NCBI GenBank assembly: GCA_963791325.1
Contig: CAWBRU010000003.1
Coordinates: forward strand, 1-64,000
Direction: 5' to 3'
Length of the DNA stretch: 64,000 bases
Source of the DNA: JBEVJK01 sp963791325
GTDB taxonomy: Bacteria > Pseudomonadota > Alphaproteobacteria > Rhizobiales > Rhizobiaceae
Part shown: positions 1 to 9,254 of the stretch, piece by piece
Layout: each line of letters starts with the position of its first letter
Numbering within the stretch: the stretch's first letter is position 1
Translations under genes and position numbers: made by a program
The notes under the pieces: model-generated
Seen by the model: only the letters and a program-made list of their open reading frames with translations
Told to the model about the DNA's origin: nothing
Databases searched by the model: none

Positions 1-244
1 CGGCCTTGTCGAGCGCTTTGCCATGCGGCGAGGCATCTTTGTGCAGCCGCCGCCAACTGGTGTTTTGGCGGCGTATGGTGAAGGCCGACAATCGGCAGCG
101 ATGTCGGAGCTGAGTGCGGCGCGTTCTGGGTCGGCGGGCCGCCAGGAGAGGCATCGAAGGAGGAAGTCCGAGATCGTCATGAGCGACGTTTTTGCTAAAA
201 GCGTCGGTGGAACTGATCGGCCGATTTTGGCATTTGGGCGTCCC

Positions 245-961
245 ATGGAACTGTTGATCAGCGGCCTGGAGACACGAGAGACCTCTTGACCGAGGAGGAG
301 CGCTCGGTTCTGCGGGCACTGCCTTTTTACAGGAGGCGAGCTTCCGGGCAGGCCAGGAGATCGTGCGGGAGGGGTCGACGCCGACCTTCAGCTCGCTCCT
401 AGTTCGGGGGTTGGCTGCGCGCAGTCAAATCCTCGACGGCAGTCGGCAGATCTGCGCCTTCCATGTGCCCGGCGACTTTGTCGATCTCCACAGCTACCTG
501 CTGAACGAGATGGATCACGGCGTTCAGGCGATGTCAGAAGCGCAGCTGCTGCAAGTCCCGCACGCGGCGTTGCGTGCACTCACCGACAGCCATCCTCACC
601 TCGCGCGGCTGCTTTGGCTGATGACCTTGATTGACGCCGCGACCCACCGCGCCTGGATCGCATCGATCGGCAAGCGGGCGGGAGCGGAGCGGCTGGCACA
701 TCTCATCTGTGAGATGTTTAAGCGCATGGAGGCTGTCGGCCTGGTCGAAGCACATTCGTTTGAGTTTCCCGTCACCCAGCTGATCCAGCGGACGCACTCG
801 GCTTCTCGATCGTCCACACCAACCGGGTCCTCCAGGAACTTCGCTCCACCGGGTTGGTGAAATGGACTGGACATGTGGTCGAGGTCCTGGACTGGCCCGG
901 CTTAGAGAACTTGGCCAAGTTCGACCCCCGCTACCTCAACCATGGGCGCAAATCCCGCTGA
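245..961 (+). pseudogene. Crp/Fnr-family transcription regulator, broken by frameshifts
   Basis: The largest open piece (from about 363 to 790) reads as the cyclic-nucleotide-binding-like domain and dimer helix of a Crp/Fnr regulator, with phrases such as GQEIVREGST and ICAFHVPGDFVDLHSYLL. Its N-terminal part (LTEEERSVLRALP, from 286) is in another frame; the switch falls in the T-run near 324-328. The C-terminal winged-helix part (GFSIVHTNRVLQELRSTGLV, ending at the stop 959-961) is in a third frame, reached near 785-800. A further shift near 280-286 would join an ATG at 245. With three apparent frame changes the gene should make no working regulator. The family assignment is firm; the exact start is a guess. 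Confidence 0.7.
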
Positions 962-984
962 GTGGCCATCCTGGCGGCCCGCAT

Positions 985-1241
985 TCAGGTGGCGGGCTTG
1001 TCCCCTTCGCCCTCTCTCAACCAGACAGTCTGCAGGTCGAGGGAGGTCTCCATGACCGGCCCGTGGCTGTCGCGCACCCGTACCTTCATCACGCGCTGAC
1101 TGCTATCCGGCAGCTCATCTTTAGCGATGTCGGGCAGTGCCGCATGCGCGCTTTTGCGAGCCTATGGTCGGCGCACTCGATCCCCTCCTCGTCAAGGACC
1201 CAAGTCTCACCGTTGAAAGTGTCGAAGAAGTAGCGCGCCAT
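985..1241 (-). pseudogene. DUF6894-family small protein, frameshifted
   Basis: Read on the minus strand from the ATG at 1239-1241, the product begins MARYFFDTFNGETWVLDEEG, typical of the small DUF6894 proteins that occur in many copies in Bradyrhizobium and Methylobacterium. After about 30 residues the frame is lost at an AAAA run (about 1145-1155). The second half (LPDIAKDELPDSSQRVMKV, then VRDSHGPVMETSLDLQTVWL) continues in the next frame to a stop at 985-987. One base change separates this from an 84-residue intact gene, so it is either a recent pseudogene or a sequencing error. The family has no known function. Confidence 0.65.
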
Positions 1242-1757
1242 GCGAGACCATTTCAGCAGAACCGTCTTTCTAACTATCGGTGAGCGCCAGCTGTTCCAGA
1301 CTTCCAGAATAGCTCCGACGGTAAGGTCGCGCCAGCCAGACGCTCCCCAGCTCCATGTGGAGGCTCGCAAAGAGCACATCCCGTCGCCGACCGCCGCCCC
1401 CCGGGCAAAGTCGGACACCATAAGACGAAACATCCGCGAATCGATGACTGACGCCTCGATTTCGGGGCTGCCTTGATGGTGTCGAGAAGGCGAGGCGCTT
1501 CCGAAAGGATCTATGATGTCGCTGGCCCTCTCGATCCGGGACAATAGCTCGGAGGCGGGGGCTCACGAGCAATGTCGAGAAGGCTGCGCCTGATCGGATG
1601 CCGCGCGAGCAGTCGCCCAGCACCGCCTCAATGATCGCCAACGCCCCGCCTTGGAATCGCCGGCCGTCATCTGTTGACGAACTTGGGATGCATTCGGCAA
1701 GTTCAGTTAGCGATCAGAGCCGTTGGCGAGCCGCTCCGCTCCCATGAGGCCGGCGAT
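1242..1757. other. gap without a supportable gene
   Basis: Open frames exist on both strands, but none has a recognisable domain, a clear ribosome site or codon use that stands out from its alternatives. A minus-strand stretch upstream of the DUF6894 remnant (about 1270-1540) could be another decayed coding region. I cannot name it. Confidence 0.4.
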
Positions 1758-2264
1758 CTAAGCCGGCTTCTGGGCTTCCTGGCAGGACCGCAAGGCCTTG
1801 AACGCGGCATCGGTGCCGGCGAGGCTGACCACGATCGGCTTGCGGCCCTCTGCGGTGATCGTCAAGGTGTGCTTCTTCGCCAGATTGTAGATGAAGTCGA
1901 TGTTGTTGACCGGGACCGAGCCGCCGCGGAAGCCGGGCATCTGCTGAGCGGTTGCGGTGCCGGAAAATTGCTGCCCGTCGACATCGAAGCTCACCGCGAG
2001 CTGTTGGCCTTCGGTGACATTGGCACCGGCCTTGGTGTAGAGCGCCATATAGCCGACCTTCTGGCCGCCGCTCGCGTCGACACCCATCAAGAGCTGGACC
2101 TCGGGGGAGAGCTTCTTGGCAATCACGCAACCTGGGCCCAGATTGTCATTGACGAAGATGTCCCAGCCGGCTTCCGAGCCGTACTTCTTTATCTGCGCGT
2201 CCGCCGCAGTCGCGCCCAGAGCGACGATCGCCAGAGCTGAACACACACTAGCATGCTTAGTCAT
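1758..2264 (-). CDS. IalB-like invasion-associated secreted protein
   Basis: This 168-residue protein starts with a cleavable signal peptide (MTKHASVCSALAIVALG, then AxA-type cleavage near residue 23). A small beta-rich domain follows that resembles the invasion-associated locus B (IalB) family: a W near the start, paired cysteines (GPGCVIAKK and LRSCQEA) and a central MPGFRGGSVPV stretch. It should be exported to the periplasm or outer membrane. In Bartonella, IalB promotes red-cell invasion, but in free-living rhizobia the role is unknown. The ATG at 2264 is chosen because an AAGGAG lies 7 bases before it; an in-frame ATG at 2279 would put that site inside the gene. It is intact, unlike its neighbours. 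Confidence 0.7.
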   Translation of the reverse strand: MTKHASVCSALAIVALGATAADAQIKKYGSEAGWDIFVNDNLGPGCVIAKKLSPEVQLLMGVDASGGQKVGYMALYTKAGANVTEGQQLAVSFDVDGQQFSGTATAQQMPGFRGGSVPVNNIDFIYNLAKKHTLTITAEGRKPIVVSLAGTDAAFKALRSCQEAQKPA

Positions 2265-2285
2265 TAGGTTCTCCTTCATCCTTGT

Positions 2286-2495
2286 TCACTCGTCGGCCGG
2301 AACCCGGCGACGCATTCCAATACTAGAGAGCTGGGCACGTTGAGTACAACTCGGTCCCCGACAAACGATCTTTGTCTGGCCCGGTACAATCTCTGTCGCG
2401 CAATGCATCTTCTTAGTGCCAGGTGGCGCTTCGTTGCGATGCCATCTGTAGCACGAGGGAGCCTGGTAAGAGCCCAGGAACCTCCCTTGCACCAC
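2286..2495 (-). CDS. small cysteine-containing hypothetical protein
   Basis: This 69-residue frame lies between the chimeric HAD gene and the IalB-like gene, on the same strand. It has a run of spaced cysteines (APSCYRWH, MHCATEI, KIVCRGPSC) that looks less random than the alternative frames, but no signal peptide and no family I recognise. It could equally be a remnant of a larger gene. Confidence 0.25.
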   Translation of the reverse strand: MVQGRFLGSYQAPSCYRWHRNEAPPGTKKMHCATEIVPGQTKIVCRGPSCTQRAQLSSIGMRRRVPADE

Positions 2496-2498
2496 AGG

Positions 2499-3467
2499 TC
2501 AGCAGTAGCCCGCCGATTGCGCCTGAGGAGAGGAGCACTCGATCGAATTGGGGTTGTAGTGCAGGCCTGGGTCGTCGATCGCCGGGCGGGCGTACCAGGA
2601 GCCATGATAGACCGGGGCATGCCAGTAGTTGAACAAGCCGGGGTCGATGAACAGTGCTGCAGGTCCGCTGCCGCCGCTCAGACTTCCTTCCAGCACGGAA
2701 ACGTCGAAGGTCAGGTTGCCGGCCTCGATCTTCGGCGACCTCAGCGTCACCAAGATCGGTCTGCCGTCCTTGTCATAGCTGTAGGTTGTGCTTCCGGCAC
2801 TGCCGACGACCTGCTCCGGGGGGATGCCGTAGGTCGCTTCGGAGTAGACGCGGACAAAGTCCTGGCCGCCGCCGGTGACGATGTAGGTCTTGAAGCCATT
2901 GGCGCGCAGATAGACGAGCACCTCTTTCATCGGCTGGTAAGTGAGCGCCGTATATGGCCGTACCCAGCGTGGATCTTTTGCCGATGCGATCCACTTTTTG
3001 ACCTCGGCTTGCAATTGCTCAACGGTCATGCCGGTCAGAGTGACGGCGAGCAGCTTTTCGAGATCTGTTTTTGGCAACCTGGCGATCGCTTCCCGATCGC
3101 CTGCCAGTATGGTCTTGAACGGCTCGATATTTCTGAGTTCAGGCTTTTCGGCCACCACGGCAGGAACCCGGTCCAGGCAGTAGATAAGCTGGCTGTACAT
3201 CGGATGCTCGACCCACAGGGTCCCGTCCTGGTCGAAGGTCGCGATCCGCTCTTCTGGCGGCACGAAGGTCCTGCTGCCCTCCTTGGTCGTATCGGTCACG
3301 AACTCGACGATTGCCCGCTTGGCGGAGGTGTCGTTCCAAGAGGGCAAGGGATCGCTCTGGGCCAGGGCCGGAACTCCGCCGCAAGCCATCGTAATCGGAA
3401 CCAGAATGGTTGCTAACGCCGCAATCAACCTACGGCGGCTGAGCTTGAGATGATGACCGATGTTCAT
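2499..3467 (-). CDS. HAD-family phosphatase with a replaced C-terminus
   Basis: Residues 1-33 form a signal sequence (MNIGHHLKLSRRRLIAALAT, then an ALAQS cleavage site). Residues from about 60 carry the haloacid dehalogenase motif I, ATFDQDGTLWVEHP, and motif II lies near TYIVTGGGQDFVRVYSE, as in secreted phosphoserine-phosphatase-like HAD proteins that often sit beside arylsulfatases. Normally a GNSDGD-type acidic motif IV follows. Here the sequence switches after KDGRPILVTLRSPKI to an unrelated tail (GNLTFDVSVLEGSL, GPAALFID, HAPVYHGSWYARPA) that resembles the end of a different secreted protein. The product, 322 residues, lacks a metal-binding acid and is probably inactive. The arylsulfatase fragment lies 14 bases upstream. 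Confidence 0.65.
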   Translation of the reverse strand: MNIGHHLKLSRRRLIAALATILVPITMACGGVPALAQSDPLPSWNDTSAKRAIVEFVTDTTKEGSRTFVPPEERIATFDQDGTLWVEHPMYSQLIYCLDRVPAVVAEKPELRNIEPFKTILAGDREAIARLPKTDLEKLLAVTLTGMTVEQLQAEVKKWIASAKDPRWVRPYTALTYQPMKEVLVYLRANGFKTYIVTGGGQDFVRVYSEATYGIPPEQVVGSAGSTTYSYDKDGRPILVTLRSPKIEAGNLTFDVSVLEGSLSGGSGPAALFIDPGLFNYWHAPVYHGSWYARPAIDDPGLHYNPNSIECSSPQAQSAGYC

Positions 3468-3481
3468 ATCGGCTCCCCTTG

Positions 3482-4672
3482 TCAGTTGGCGCTCTTCTGG
3501 TTCATCAGCATGTCCATGGCCTGGTCGACCGAGAAGCTGCCCGGCCGCTGGCGCGGCGGGAACTGCTGGAAAGTTGTCAGGAACTGGCCGACGATCGTCT
3601 GAGCGGGCACGAAGGTGAAGGCGTGTTCGACGTACCACGTGTCATAGCCACCTGCCTCATGATCAGCCCGCTCGAACGGATCTGAGCGAATATTGAACAG
3701 CTTGGGGGCCCGAAGCGGCACCAGCGGCTGCATCCACACTTCCAGCCCGTGCGCCTGCTGCTCCATGAACACGAGTTTGTATTGATCAAAGCGCAGACCG
3801 CAGAGGTCGCCGTCGTCGGTCCAGTAGAAGAACTCGCGGCGCTTGTCCTCGCCGGTGCCGGCCAACAGATCGCGCTGGTCATAGCCGTCGAGATGCACCT
3901 TGAAGCTCTTGTCGCCGGCCTGGTAGCCGGTGAGCAGCTTCTGCTTTACGTCAGGCTCGCCGGCTCCGGCGACCAGGGTCGGCACCCAATCCTCGGCCGA
4001 GAAGATGTCGTTGATCTCAGTGTGTGGCTTGACAACTCCCGGCCAGCGCACCAGAGCCGGGACGCGGTAGCTGCCTTCCCAGTTGGTGTTCTTCTCGCCA
4101 CGGAACGGCGTGGTGCCGCCGTCCGGCCAGCTGAACGTCTCGGCGCCGTTGTCGGTGGTGTAGATGACGATGGTGTTGTCGGCGATGCCGAGCTTGTCGA
4201 GCTCGTCGAGCAGCGCACCCACCTGGCCGTCATGCTCGACCATGCCGTCGGGGTAGATGCCAAGCCCGGTCTTGCCCTGCGAGGCCGGCTTCAGCCGGGT
4301 CCAGATGTGCATGCGGGTCGGGTTGAACCAGGCCAGGAACGGCTTGTTTTCCTGATGCGCCTTGTCGATGAAGTCGGTCGTGGCTTTGAGGAACTCGTCG
4401 TCGGCCGTCTCCATGCGCTTCTTGTCGAGCGGGCCGGTATCCTCGCAGTTCTGCTTGCCCCAGGCGCCGAAGCGCGGGTCCTCGCCCGGGGTGGCGGTCG
4501 TGGTCGCGGTGCAGCGCAGGACGCCGCGCGGCCCGAATTTGAGCTTGAACTCGGTGTTCTTCGGATAGTCGGGGTGCTCGGGCTCGTCCTCGGCGTTCAA
4601 GTGATAGAGATTGCCGAAGAACTTGTCGAAGCCGTGGACGGTGGGCAGAAACTCGTTGCGGTCGCCGAGCAT
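3482..4672 (-). pseudogene. arylsulfatase, 5'-truncated (catalytic N-terminus missing)
   Basis: The 396 residues match the C-terminal two thirds of a type I sulfatase: VHGFDKFFGNLYHLNAE, PFLAWFNPTRMH, and VIYTTDNGAETFSWPDGG with the metal/sulfate-binding DN. The gene begins abruptly at MLGDRNEFLPTV, which in full-length homologs follows a histidine in a KxHLGD context about 150 residues into the protein. The missing part contains the CxPSR motif whose cysteine becomes formylglycine, and the first metal aspartates, so no sulfatase activity is possible. The upstream sequence carries no remainder of the gene, so the 5' part was lost by deletion. Confidence 0.75.
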
Positions 4673-4958
4673 TGCGCCGTCCCTCTGTGATCACCAAATC
4701 GTGAGCTGTCTATTGTCCTTTGGGGAAGCCGGCAGACCGGCAGTCGTCGCTCTGGCTTGCTACGCTGAGAACCCGAGGCCACCGTGCCGAACCTCAGTTC
4801 GGCCAGGGGGTAGTTCGAACCCCGCGCGCGTGGACCGTTGCAGCACCAGACAGATTAGTCGCCAGGCTCCGTGGGGGAGCAGCCTCACAGGTTCAATCCC
4901 CGTCCTCTTTGTCGGAGCGTGTGCGCGAACAGAGCATCGTCAACAGTCGAGTCTAGCG

Positions 4959-6173
4959 TCAGAGCCGCAGGAACAGGGTGATTGCTACCAAGTTGACCAA
5001 ATCAACGAAGAAGGCAGAAACAAGCGGAAGGATGATGAAGGCATTTGGGGCCGGCCCATAGTGCCGCGTGATGGCCGACATGGAGGCGATCGCGGTAGGC
5101 GTCGAGCCGAGCGACAGTCCGGTAAAGCCTCCAGACAGGACCGCCGCCTGATAGTCGCGGCCGAGGCTCGGGAAGACCACCAGCAGGATATAGGCCACTG
5201 CTACCACCGTCTGTACGGCCACGATGACGAGCAGCGGTCCTGCGGCACCGGCCAGCGTCCAGAGCTGCATGCTCATGAGCGACATCGCCAGAAAGATCGA
5301 CAGTGCATAGCTGGAGATCAGCTCAAGGGAGGCCGTGCGCGCCGGCCAGGCGAGGCGCGGGAAAAGGACCGGCACGGTATTCGACAGAACGATGCCCATG
5401 ATCATGCAGGGCACGAAGAGTGGAAGCTTGATCGAGCTTTGGCTGGAGATCCAGCTGTGCACCAAATAGCCGAGGATGACCGCGACGTTGACCACGAGCA
5501 TCGCGCGCATGATCCCCATCTTGTCAATCGGCGCTGCGTCGGCTTCCGGCGGCAGGTCCCCGTGCGGCAGATCTTTGGCCGCGGGCTGAAGGCTGTGGCG
5601 CTCGATCAGCAGCTTCGCAATCGGTCCTCCCAACAGGCTGGCGATGATTAATCCAAGCGTTGCGACGGCGATTTCCATCTCCAGGGCTGCGGGAAATCCG
5701 TGCTCGGCGGCGATGGCTGGACCCCAGGCGATGGCGGTGCCGTGTCCGCCGACAAGCGAGATCGAGCCGATCACTACTCCCGCCGATAGTGGCAGCCCGA
5801 ATACCACCGCGCCTACTGTACCCACGCCGTCCTGCAGGAAGACAAATATGACGGTGATCAGGCAAAGCGTCGCCAGCACCCGCCCACCGGCAGCCAAATC
5901 GGCCAAGCGCGCGTTTACGCCGACAGTGGCGAAAAAGATCACCAGCAGTCGGTCTCTGGTCATCATTTCGAAGCCGATCTCCAGGCCGAAGAGCTCGTAG
6001 ACCGCCCAGAAGGCCAAGGCGGCGACAAAGCCGCCGGTGACCGGTTCGGGAATGTTATAGGTGCGGAGGAAGGAAACGCGATGCGTGATCAGTACACCGA
6101 CGAAGAAGACGACGATGCCGATCGTGAGCGCCAGGAAGTCTGGCGCGACGAAGCTGGTCGTGGTCTCCGACAT
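4959..6173 (-). CDS. gltS: sodium/glutamate symporter
   Basis: GltS imports glutamate with sodium across the inner membrane. The 404-residue length matches the family (about 400). The protein is a row of hydrophobic helices arranged as two inverted repeats. Family signatures are visible: GSISLVGGHGTAIAWGP in the first half and LSGGFTGLSLGSTPTAIASM in the second, the two glycine-rich re-entrant loops. A charged cytosolic linker lies near residues 185-220. It stands alone on the minus strand and looks fully intact, in contrast to the broken genes on both sides. Confidence 0.92.
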   Translation of the reverse strand: MSETTTSFVAPDFLALTIGIVVFFVGVLITHRVSFLRTYNIPEPVTGGFVAALAFWAVYELFGLEIGFEMMTRDRLLVIFFATVGVNARLADLAAGGRVLATLCLITVIFVFLQDGVGTVGAVVFGLPLSAGVVIGSISLVGGHGTAIAWGPAIAAEHGFPAALEMEIAVATLGLIIASLLGGPIAKLLIERHSLQPAAKDLPHGDLPPEADAAPIDKMGIMRAMLVVNVAVILGYLVHSWISSQSSIKLPLFVPCMIMGIVLSNTVPVLFPRLAWPARTASLELISSYALSIFLAMSLMSMQLWTLAGAAGPLLVIVAVQTVVAVAYILLVVFPSLGRDYQAAVLSGGFTGLSLGSTPTAIASMSAITRHYGPAPNAFIILPLVSAFFVDLVNLVAITLFLRL

Positions 6174-6441
6174 GCCATCCCCGTTTGCTCCGGTAGTGGA
6201 CCCACACTAACTGACTGCCAACGTAGGAGTCCAATGCCCGGAGCGTGTTCTCGGATCGCTGGCGCTGAGGGCCGTAGACGCGAAGAGCTGCCCGCTGACG
6301 ACTACAACTCTGAGTGTTCGCACATCGTGCTCTAAGAGGCCATCGGCGCGAGGCGGACCCGCTCAGCAGGCCGAGTCACTTCGCCAAATACGGGCAGGCC
6401 AGGGCGGCTGCCTTTTTGCATCCGACCATCGCCTATCTCGA

Positions 6442-6784
6442 TCAGCTTACCGTGGCCAACGCCTCCTGTGCCGCCTTCGCACGCCGGCGCCGTAACATAT
6501 CGCCAGCGGCTGCCGTCGCATGCTCCTCGCGACCCGCCACCTGTACGGTCGGGGTGGCGAGTTTGATGCCGTTCTCGTCGAACGCCTGCTTGATCATCAC
6601 ATAGGCCTTGCGCTTGATGCCGGACTGCTCGCCGGGCTTGGTCATCAGCTTCATGGCCAGCATGATGCCGGAACCGAAGCTGTCGACGCCCTGCATCTTG
6701 AGTGGCTGCATGGTGCTCGCCGCAAACTCGGGATCTTCTGCCAACGAGGGCCGATTTCCGTTGCTCTTCGACGATGTTGATCAA
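6442..6784 (-). pseudogene. C-terminal fragment of an MscS-type mechanosensitive channel
   Basis: About 95 residues survive: LAEDPEFAASTMQPLKMQGV, then MLAMKLMTKPGEQ, IKRKAYVMIKQAFDENGIK and TVQVAG. This is the cytosolic beta/alpha domain at the end of small-conductance channels of the YggB/MscS family, where the usual ending is IPFPTxQ. A short preceding piece (LINIVEEQRKSAL) is in another frame. All pore helices are missing. It is a remnant inside decaying accessory DNA. Confidence 0.6.
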
Positions 6785-6840
6785 GCTCAGCGATGCCTTG
6801 CTGGCCCCAAATCACGCCGAACAAAGCGGCTTGGGCCCGC

Positions 6841-7170
6841 TCACCTCGAACCCAGGAATCGACTGGCTCCTCCGGAGCGCCGCTTTGGCAATGGCACGAT
6901 CTGGTCGAGTTCGGCCGACATCCTCGCCTCGGTGGCAGCCAGGTCGTGGCGGGCCTGAAGGTCGAGCCAGAACTGCGCGGTCGTTCTGAACAGGCGGGCA
7001 AGCCGCAACGCCGTATCGGGGGTGACCGGCTGGGTACCAGCGACGATGCGCTCGATACGGGTCCGCGGCACGCCGAGCAGCTGTGCCGCACTGTAAGGCC
7101 TGAGCCGGTGCGGGGTCAGGAACTCCTCACGCAAGATTTCTCCAGGGTGAAGCGGCGTACTCGACTGCAC
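6841..7170 (-). CDS. higA: HigA-family addiction-module antitoxin
   Basis: The 109-residue protein opens LHPGEILREEFLTPHRLRPY and continues QLLGVPRTRIERIVAG and TPDTALRLARLFRTTAQFWLDLQ, the characteristic HigA/VapI HTH-XRE pattern. HigA proteins bind their own promoter and neutralise the HigB mRNA interferase. No higB frame of about 90 codons is visible upstream (7171-7566) or downstream, so this looks like an orphan antitoxin or stand-alone regulator. It lies between an MscS remnant and a mobile element, a usual place for such genes. Confidence 0.8.
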   Translation of the reverse strand: MQSSTPLHPGEILREEFLTPHRLRPYSAAQLLGVPRTRIERIVAGTQPVTPDTALRLARLFRTTAQFWLDLQARHDLAATEARMSAELDQIVPLPKRRSGGASRFLGSR

Positions 7171-7566
7171 GGAAGATCCTCAACCACAGTGCCGTACGTA
7201 GAGCAGGTCGCGTTGTCTCTGATCAACATGCGCTACCCAGAGATTACACGAAGCTACAGTTCCCAGGGTGTGGCGCTGTGCTACCGGTTTGGCCTGCTGG
7301 CGGTTTGCTGAGAGGAAAACCGGATGGGACGAGATTCGCGTGCGCGGCAGCTGCCGCTGCCGGCGGCGTTAGCCTGGACGTCGTTGCTAGTCGCGATGGC
7401 GGTTGTGGGGGAACGTTGGTTGAGCGCGGTCATTCAGTGAGAAACTCGCCGGGCTCTCCATCATCGAAGCCGGGAAGATGTTCCCGATGCCGCCCGTTAG
7501 AGCAATTCTGGAAAAGTAGACCTGTAGTTGGTTCTCCGGAATTGTCGAAAAACCAAGGCGCTGCAG
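7171..7566. other. gap without a supportable gene
   Basis: The stretch upstream of higA, where a HigB toxin gene would normally sit, contains no credible coding frame on either strand. I see no strong repeats or terminator here. Confidence 0.4.
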
Positions 7567-7776
7567 CTACTCGTCATAGAGGGCGCTCCGAATGGTCCGG
7601 AGAGCCAGATCTACCTCCTCGATCTCGAGCGCCTTCTCGGCCTGCTGGAGTGCCCGCAGCAGCACCGCGCGGCCGGCATCGGCCCGCTCGACCTTGCCTT
7701 GCAGCAGGAGGCGCTCCTCGCTCAGCCGCCGCCATAGCGCCTCGAGCTCGGCGATCTTGACCTCGGCCTCGGTCAT
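7567..7776 (-). CDS. small coiled-coil hypothetical protein
   Basis: This 69-residue protein is mostly charged helix with heptad-like leucines (VKIAELEALWRRLSEERLLL, then LLRALQQAEKALEIEEVDLA), so a short coiled coil is likely. An in-frame ATG lies further upstream, but GGGAGG just before the paired ATGs at 7774-7779 favours the shorter form. No family was recognised. Confidence 0.4.
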   Translation of the reverse strand: MTEAEVKIAELEALWRRLSEERLLLQGKVERADAGRAVLLRALQQAEKALEIEEVDLALRTIRSALYDE

Positions 7777-8623
7777 CATTCCTCCCACCATCCCCGATGC
7801 TGGCGTGGCGCAGCGTCTACTCGCCCCTCAGGAAGCACACAGAGGCCACCAGGCCGGGCGTAACCCACTGTGCGCCCGAGGGCGTCTCTTCGCCAGGCCG
7901 GTGGGCGGCGGCCTGCGCGTAGCCAGCGGTTAGGCTGATGACCGCGAAGCGAACGGCCATGCGAAATACCAGGCCGGTGGTGATCTGGTGGTGATCTACA
8001 TGAGGGCAAGTCGGCCCCCGAAACAAAAGTCGCCGTTAAGGCTCTGGTTTTCATCAGAAATCTTGGTGCCCGCTGGTCAGACTTGAACTGATAACCCATC
8101 ATTACGGATGATAGGCTCATTGCCGTCGATGCGGACAACCTTCGCGCGGTGCTCCGCTCCGAGGCAGCTGTGGCCGATGCTGTAGAGCGCCATAGATGGG
8201 CGAAAGCATCCGACAAACTCTGCAGCGTCCGTCCAGTGGTCAGCCATAGCGGTCGTCGCCGAAAGTCTCGATCTCGGCCGTGAACTGCCGGATCAGGTTT
8301 TTCGCACGATGCGGGACTCTTCGCGATCGCGGCCACCTGGCGTTTGATGTGCTCGCAAATTGTTCTGGTGGCGGCTTTGCTGAAATCAAGATTGCTCGAT
8401 TTCAGAATGGCGACGGTCGCAATCGCTTCATCTGCAGATCGTGCTCTCCTTCACCAGCCGGTCGAGCCCGCGGCGCTGCAGTCGATCTCGAGGGGCCACG
8501 GAGAAACGGCAAGGAAAGGCTGCACCGGGCGGCCGTGGAGAGCGCCGACGTGTTTCCGGCGGGGGGGCCCGAGATCGTGCTCAGACGACGCCAGCGCGGC
8601 CCTGGCGAAGCAGAGGAGCTATG
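7777..8623. other. gap with unrecognised remnants
   Basis: No frame in this stretch of about 850 bases has a convincing start, ribosome site or domain. A minus-strand segment near 7817-7960 encodes a short signal-peptide-like run (MAVRFAVISLTAGYAQAAA) that may be a tiny secreted protein or a fragment. The stretch joins decaying DNA on the left to the mobile element on the right. Confidence 0.35.
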
Positions 8624-9166
8624 CTATTCGTCCTGGACCGGCTGCGTCGGCTGCGACACCCGCACCTGAAAGCCGCTATCGGGATCCTGATCTTGCAGAA
8701 GAAGTTCCAACGGATCGACTTCCCGGCCGAGATCGGTGGTCGCCAAGCGCACCCGGCTGACCGGAGAGAGGCCAAACTCACCACCCAGCAGCCGCAACTC
8801 ACGGCTGAGCGCCATCAGCAGATTCATCCTTGGGTTAGTGCTTTCACCACGATTCGAGACGGCAGTGTGACGGTACTTGGTCTGGCCTTTCGGGGACGGC
8901 AGGCGCGCCTCACGGCGGACCTCGACGAAGATATGGGCCAGCGTCGCGTAGCGCTCGAGCAGATCGCTGTCGGCGCGAACCAGCAAACCGTCCGGCAAAC
9001 TGTCCCGAGCCCGCTCGAATGCCTCGCGTTCCTCGGCCAGAAGGTCACTTTGGACGGCGGGCAGTCCAAAAGCCTTAAGGTCCGGTTGTCTCTGATCTTT
9101 AGCCTGTTTTCGGCGGTCGCCCTCGATCTGCCTAATAACAGAAGAGGTTGGTTTTCGTCCTCTCAT
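8624..9166 (-). CDS. phage terminase small subunit, P27 family
   Basis: The start MRGRKPTSSVIRQIEGDRRK matches the opening of P27-family terminase small subunits (typically MRGRKPTP followed by a basic helix). The 180-residue length fits, as does the helical middle (LLAEEREAFERARDSLPDG, ERYATLAHIFVEV). The protein recognises phage DNA for packaging and recruits the large ATPase/nuclease subunit. No large subunit, portal or capsid gene follows in the next 8 kb. A terS without terL is common in phage satellites that redirect a helper's packaging machine, and also in decayed prophages. AGAGGCGAG precedes the ATG. Confidence 0.75.
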   Translation of the reverse strand: MRGRKPTSSVIRQIEGDRRKQAKDQRQPDLKAFGLPAVQSDLLAEEREAFERARDSLPDGLLVRADSDLLERYATLAHIFVEVRREARLPSPKGQTKYRHTAVSNRGESTNPRMNLLMALSRELRLLGGEFGLSPVSRVRLATTDLGREVDPLELLLQDQDPDSGFQVRVSQPTQPVQDE

Positions 9167-9254
9167 GATGATCTCGCCTCTCTGGAGCGGTAATTCCTGG
9201 TTGATTGTTGGCGGCTAGAGTATGTCAAGCCTCGGATTCCGATTTCATATTTAG

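Noticed and set aside
4800..4915. Two T-arm-like stretches (TTCGAAC and TTCAATC contexts) suggesting a tRNA gene
   Set aside because: No matching acceptor stem, anticodon arm or D arm could be built around either; at best they are scrambled relics.
8065..8150. Minus-strand sequence ending in CACCA with a TTCAAGT loop, resembling a tRNA 3' end
   Set aside because: The stem before the acceptor would need six pairs and the anticodon loop has C instead of the invariant T33; no 5' acceptor partner.
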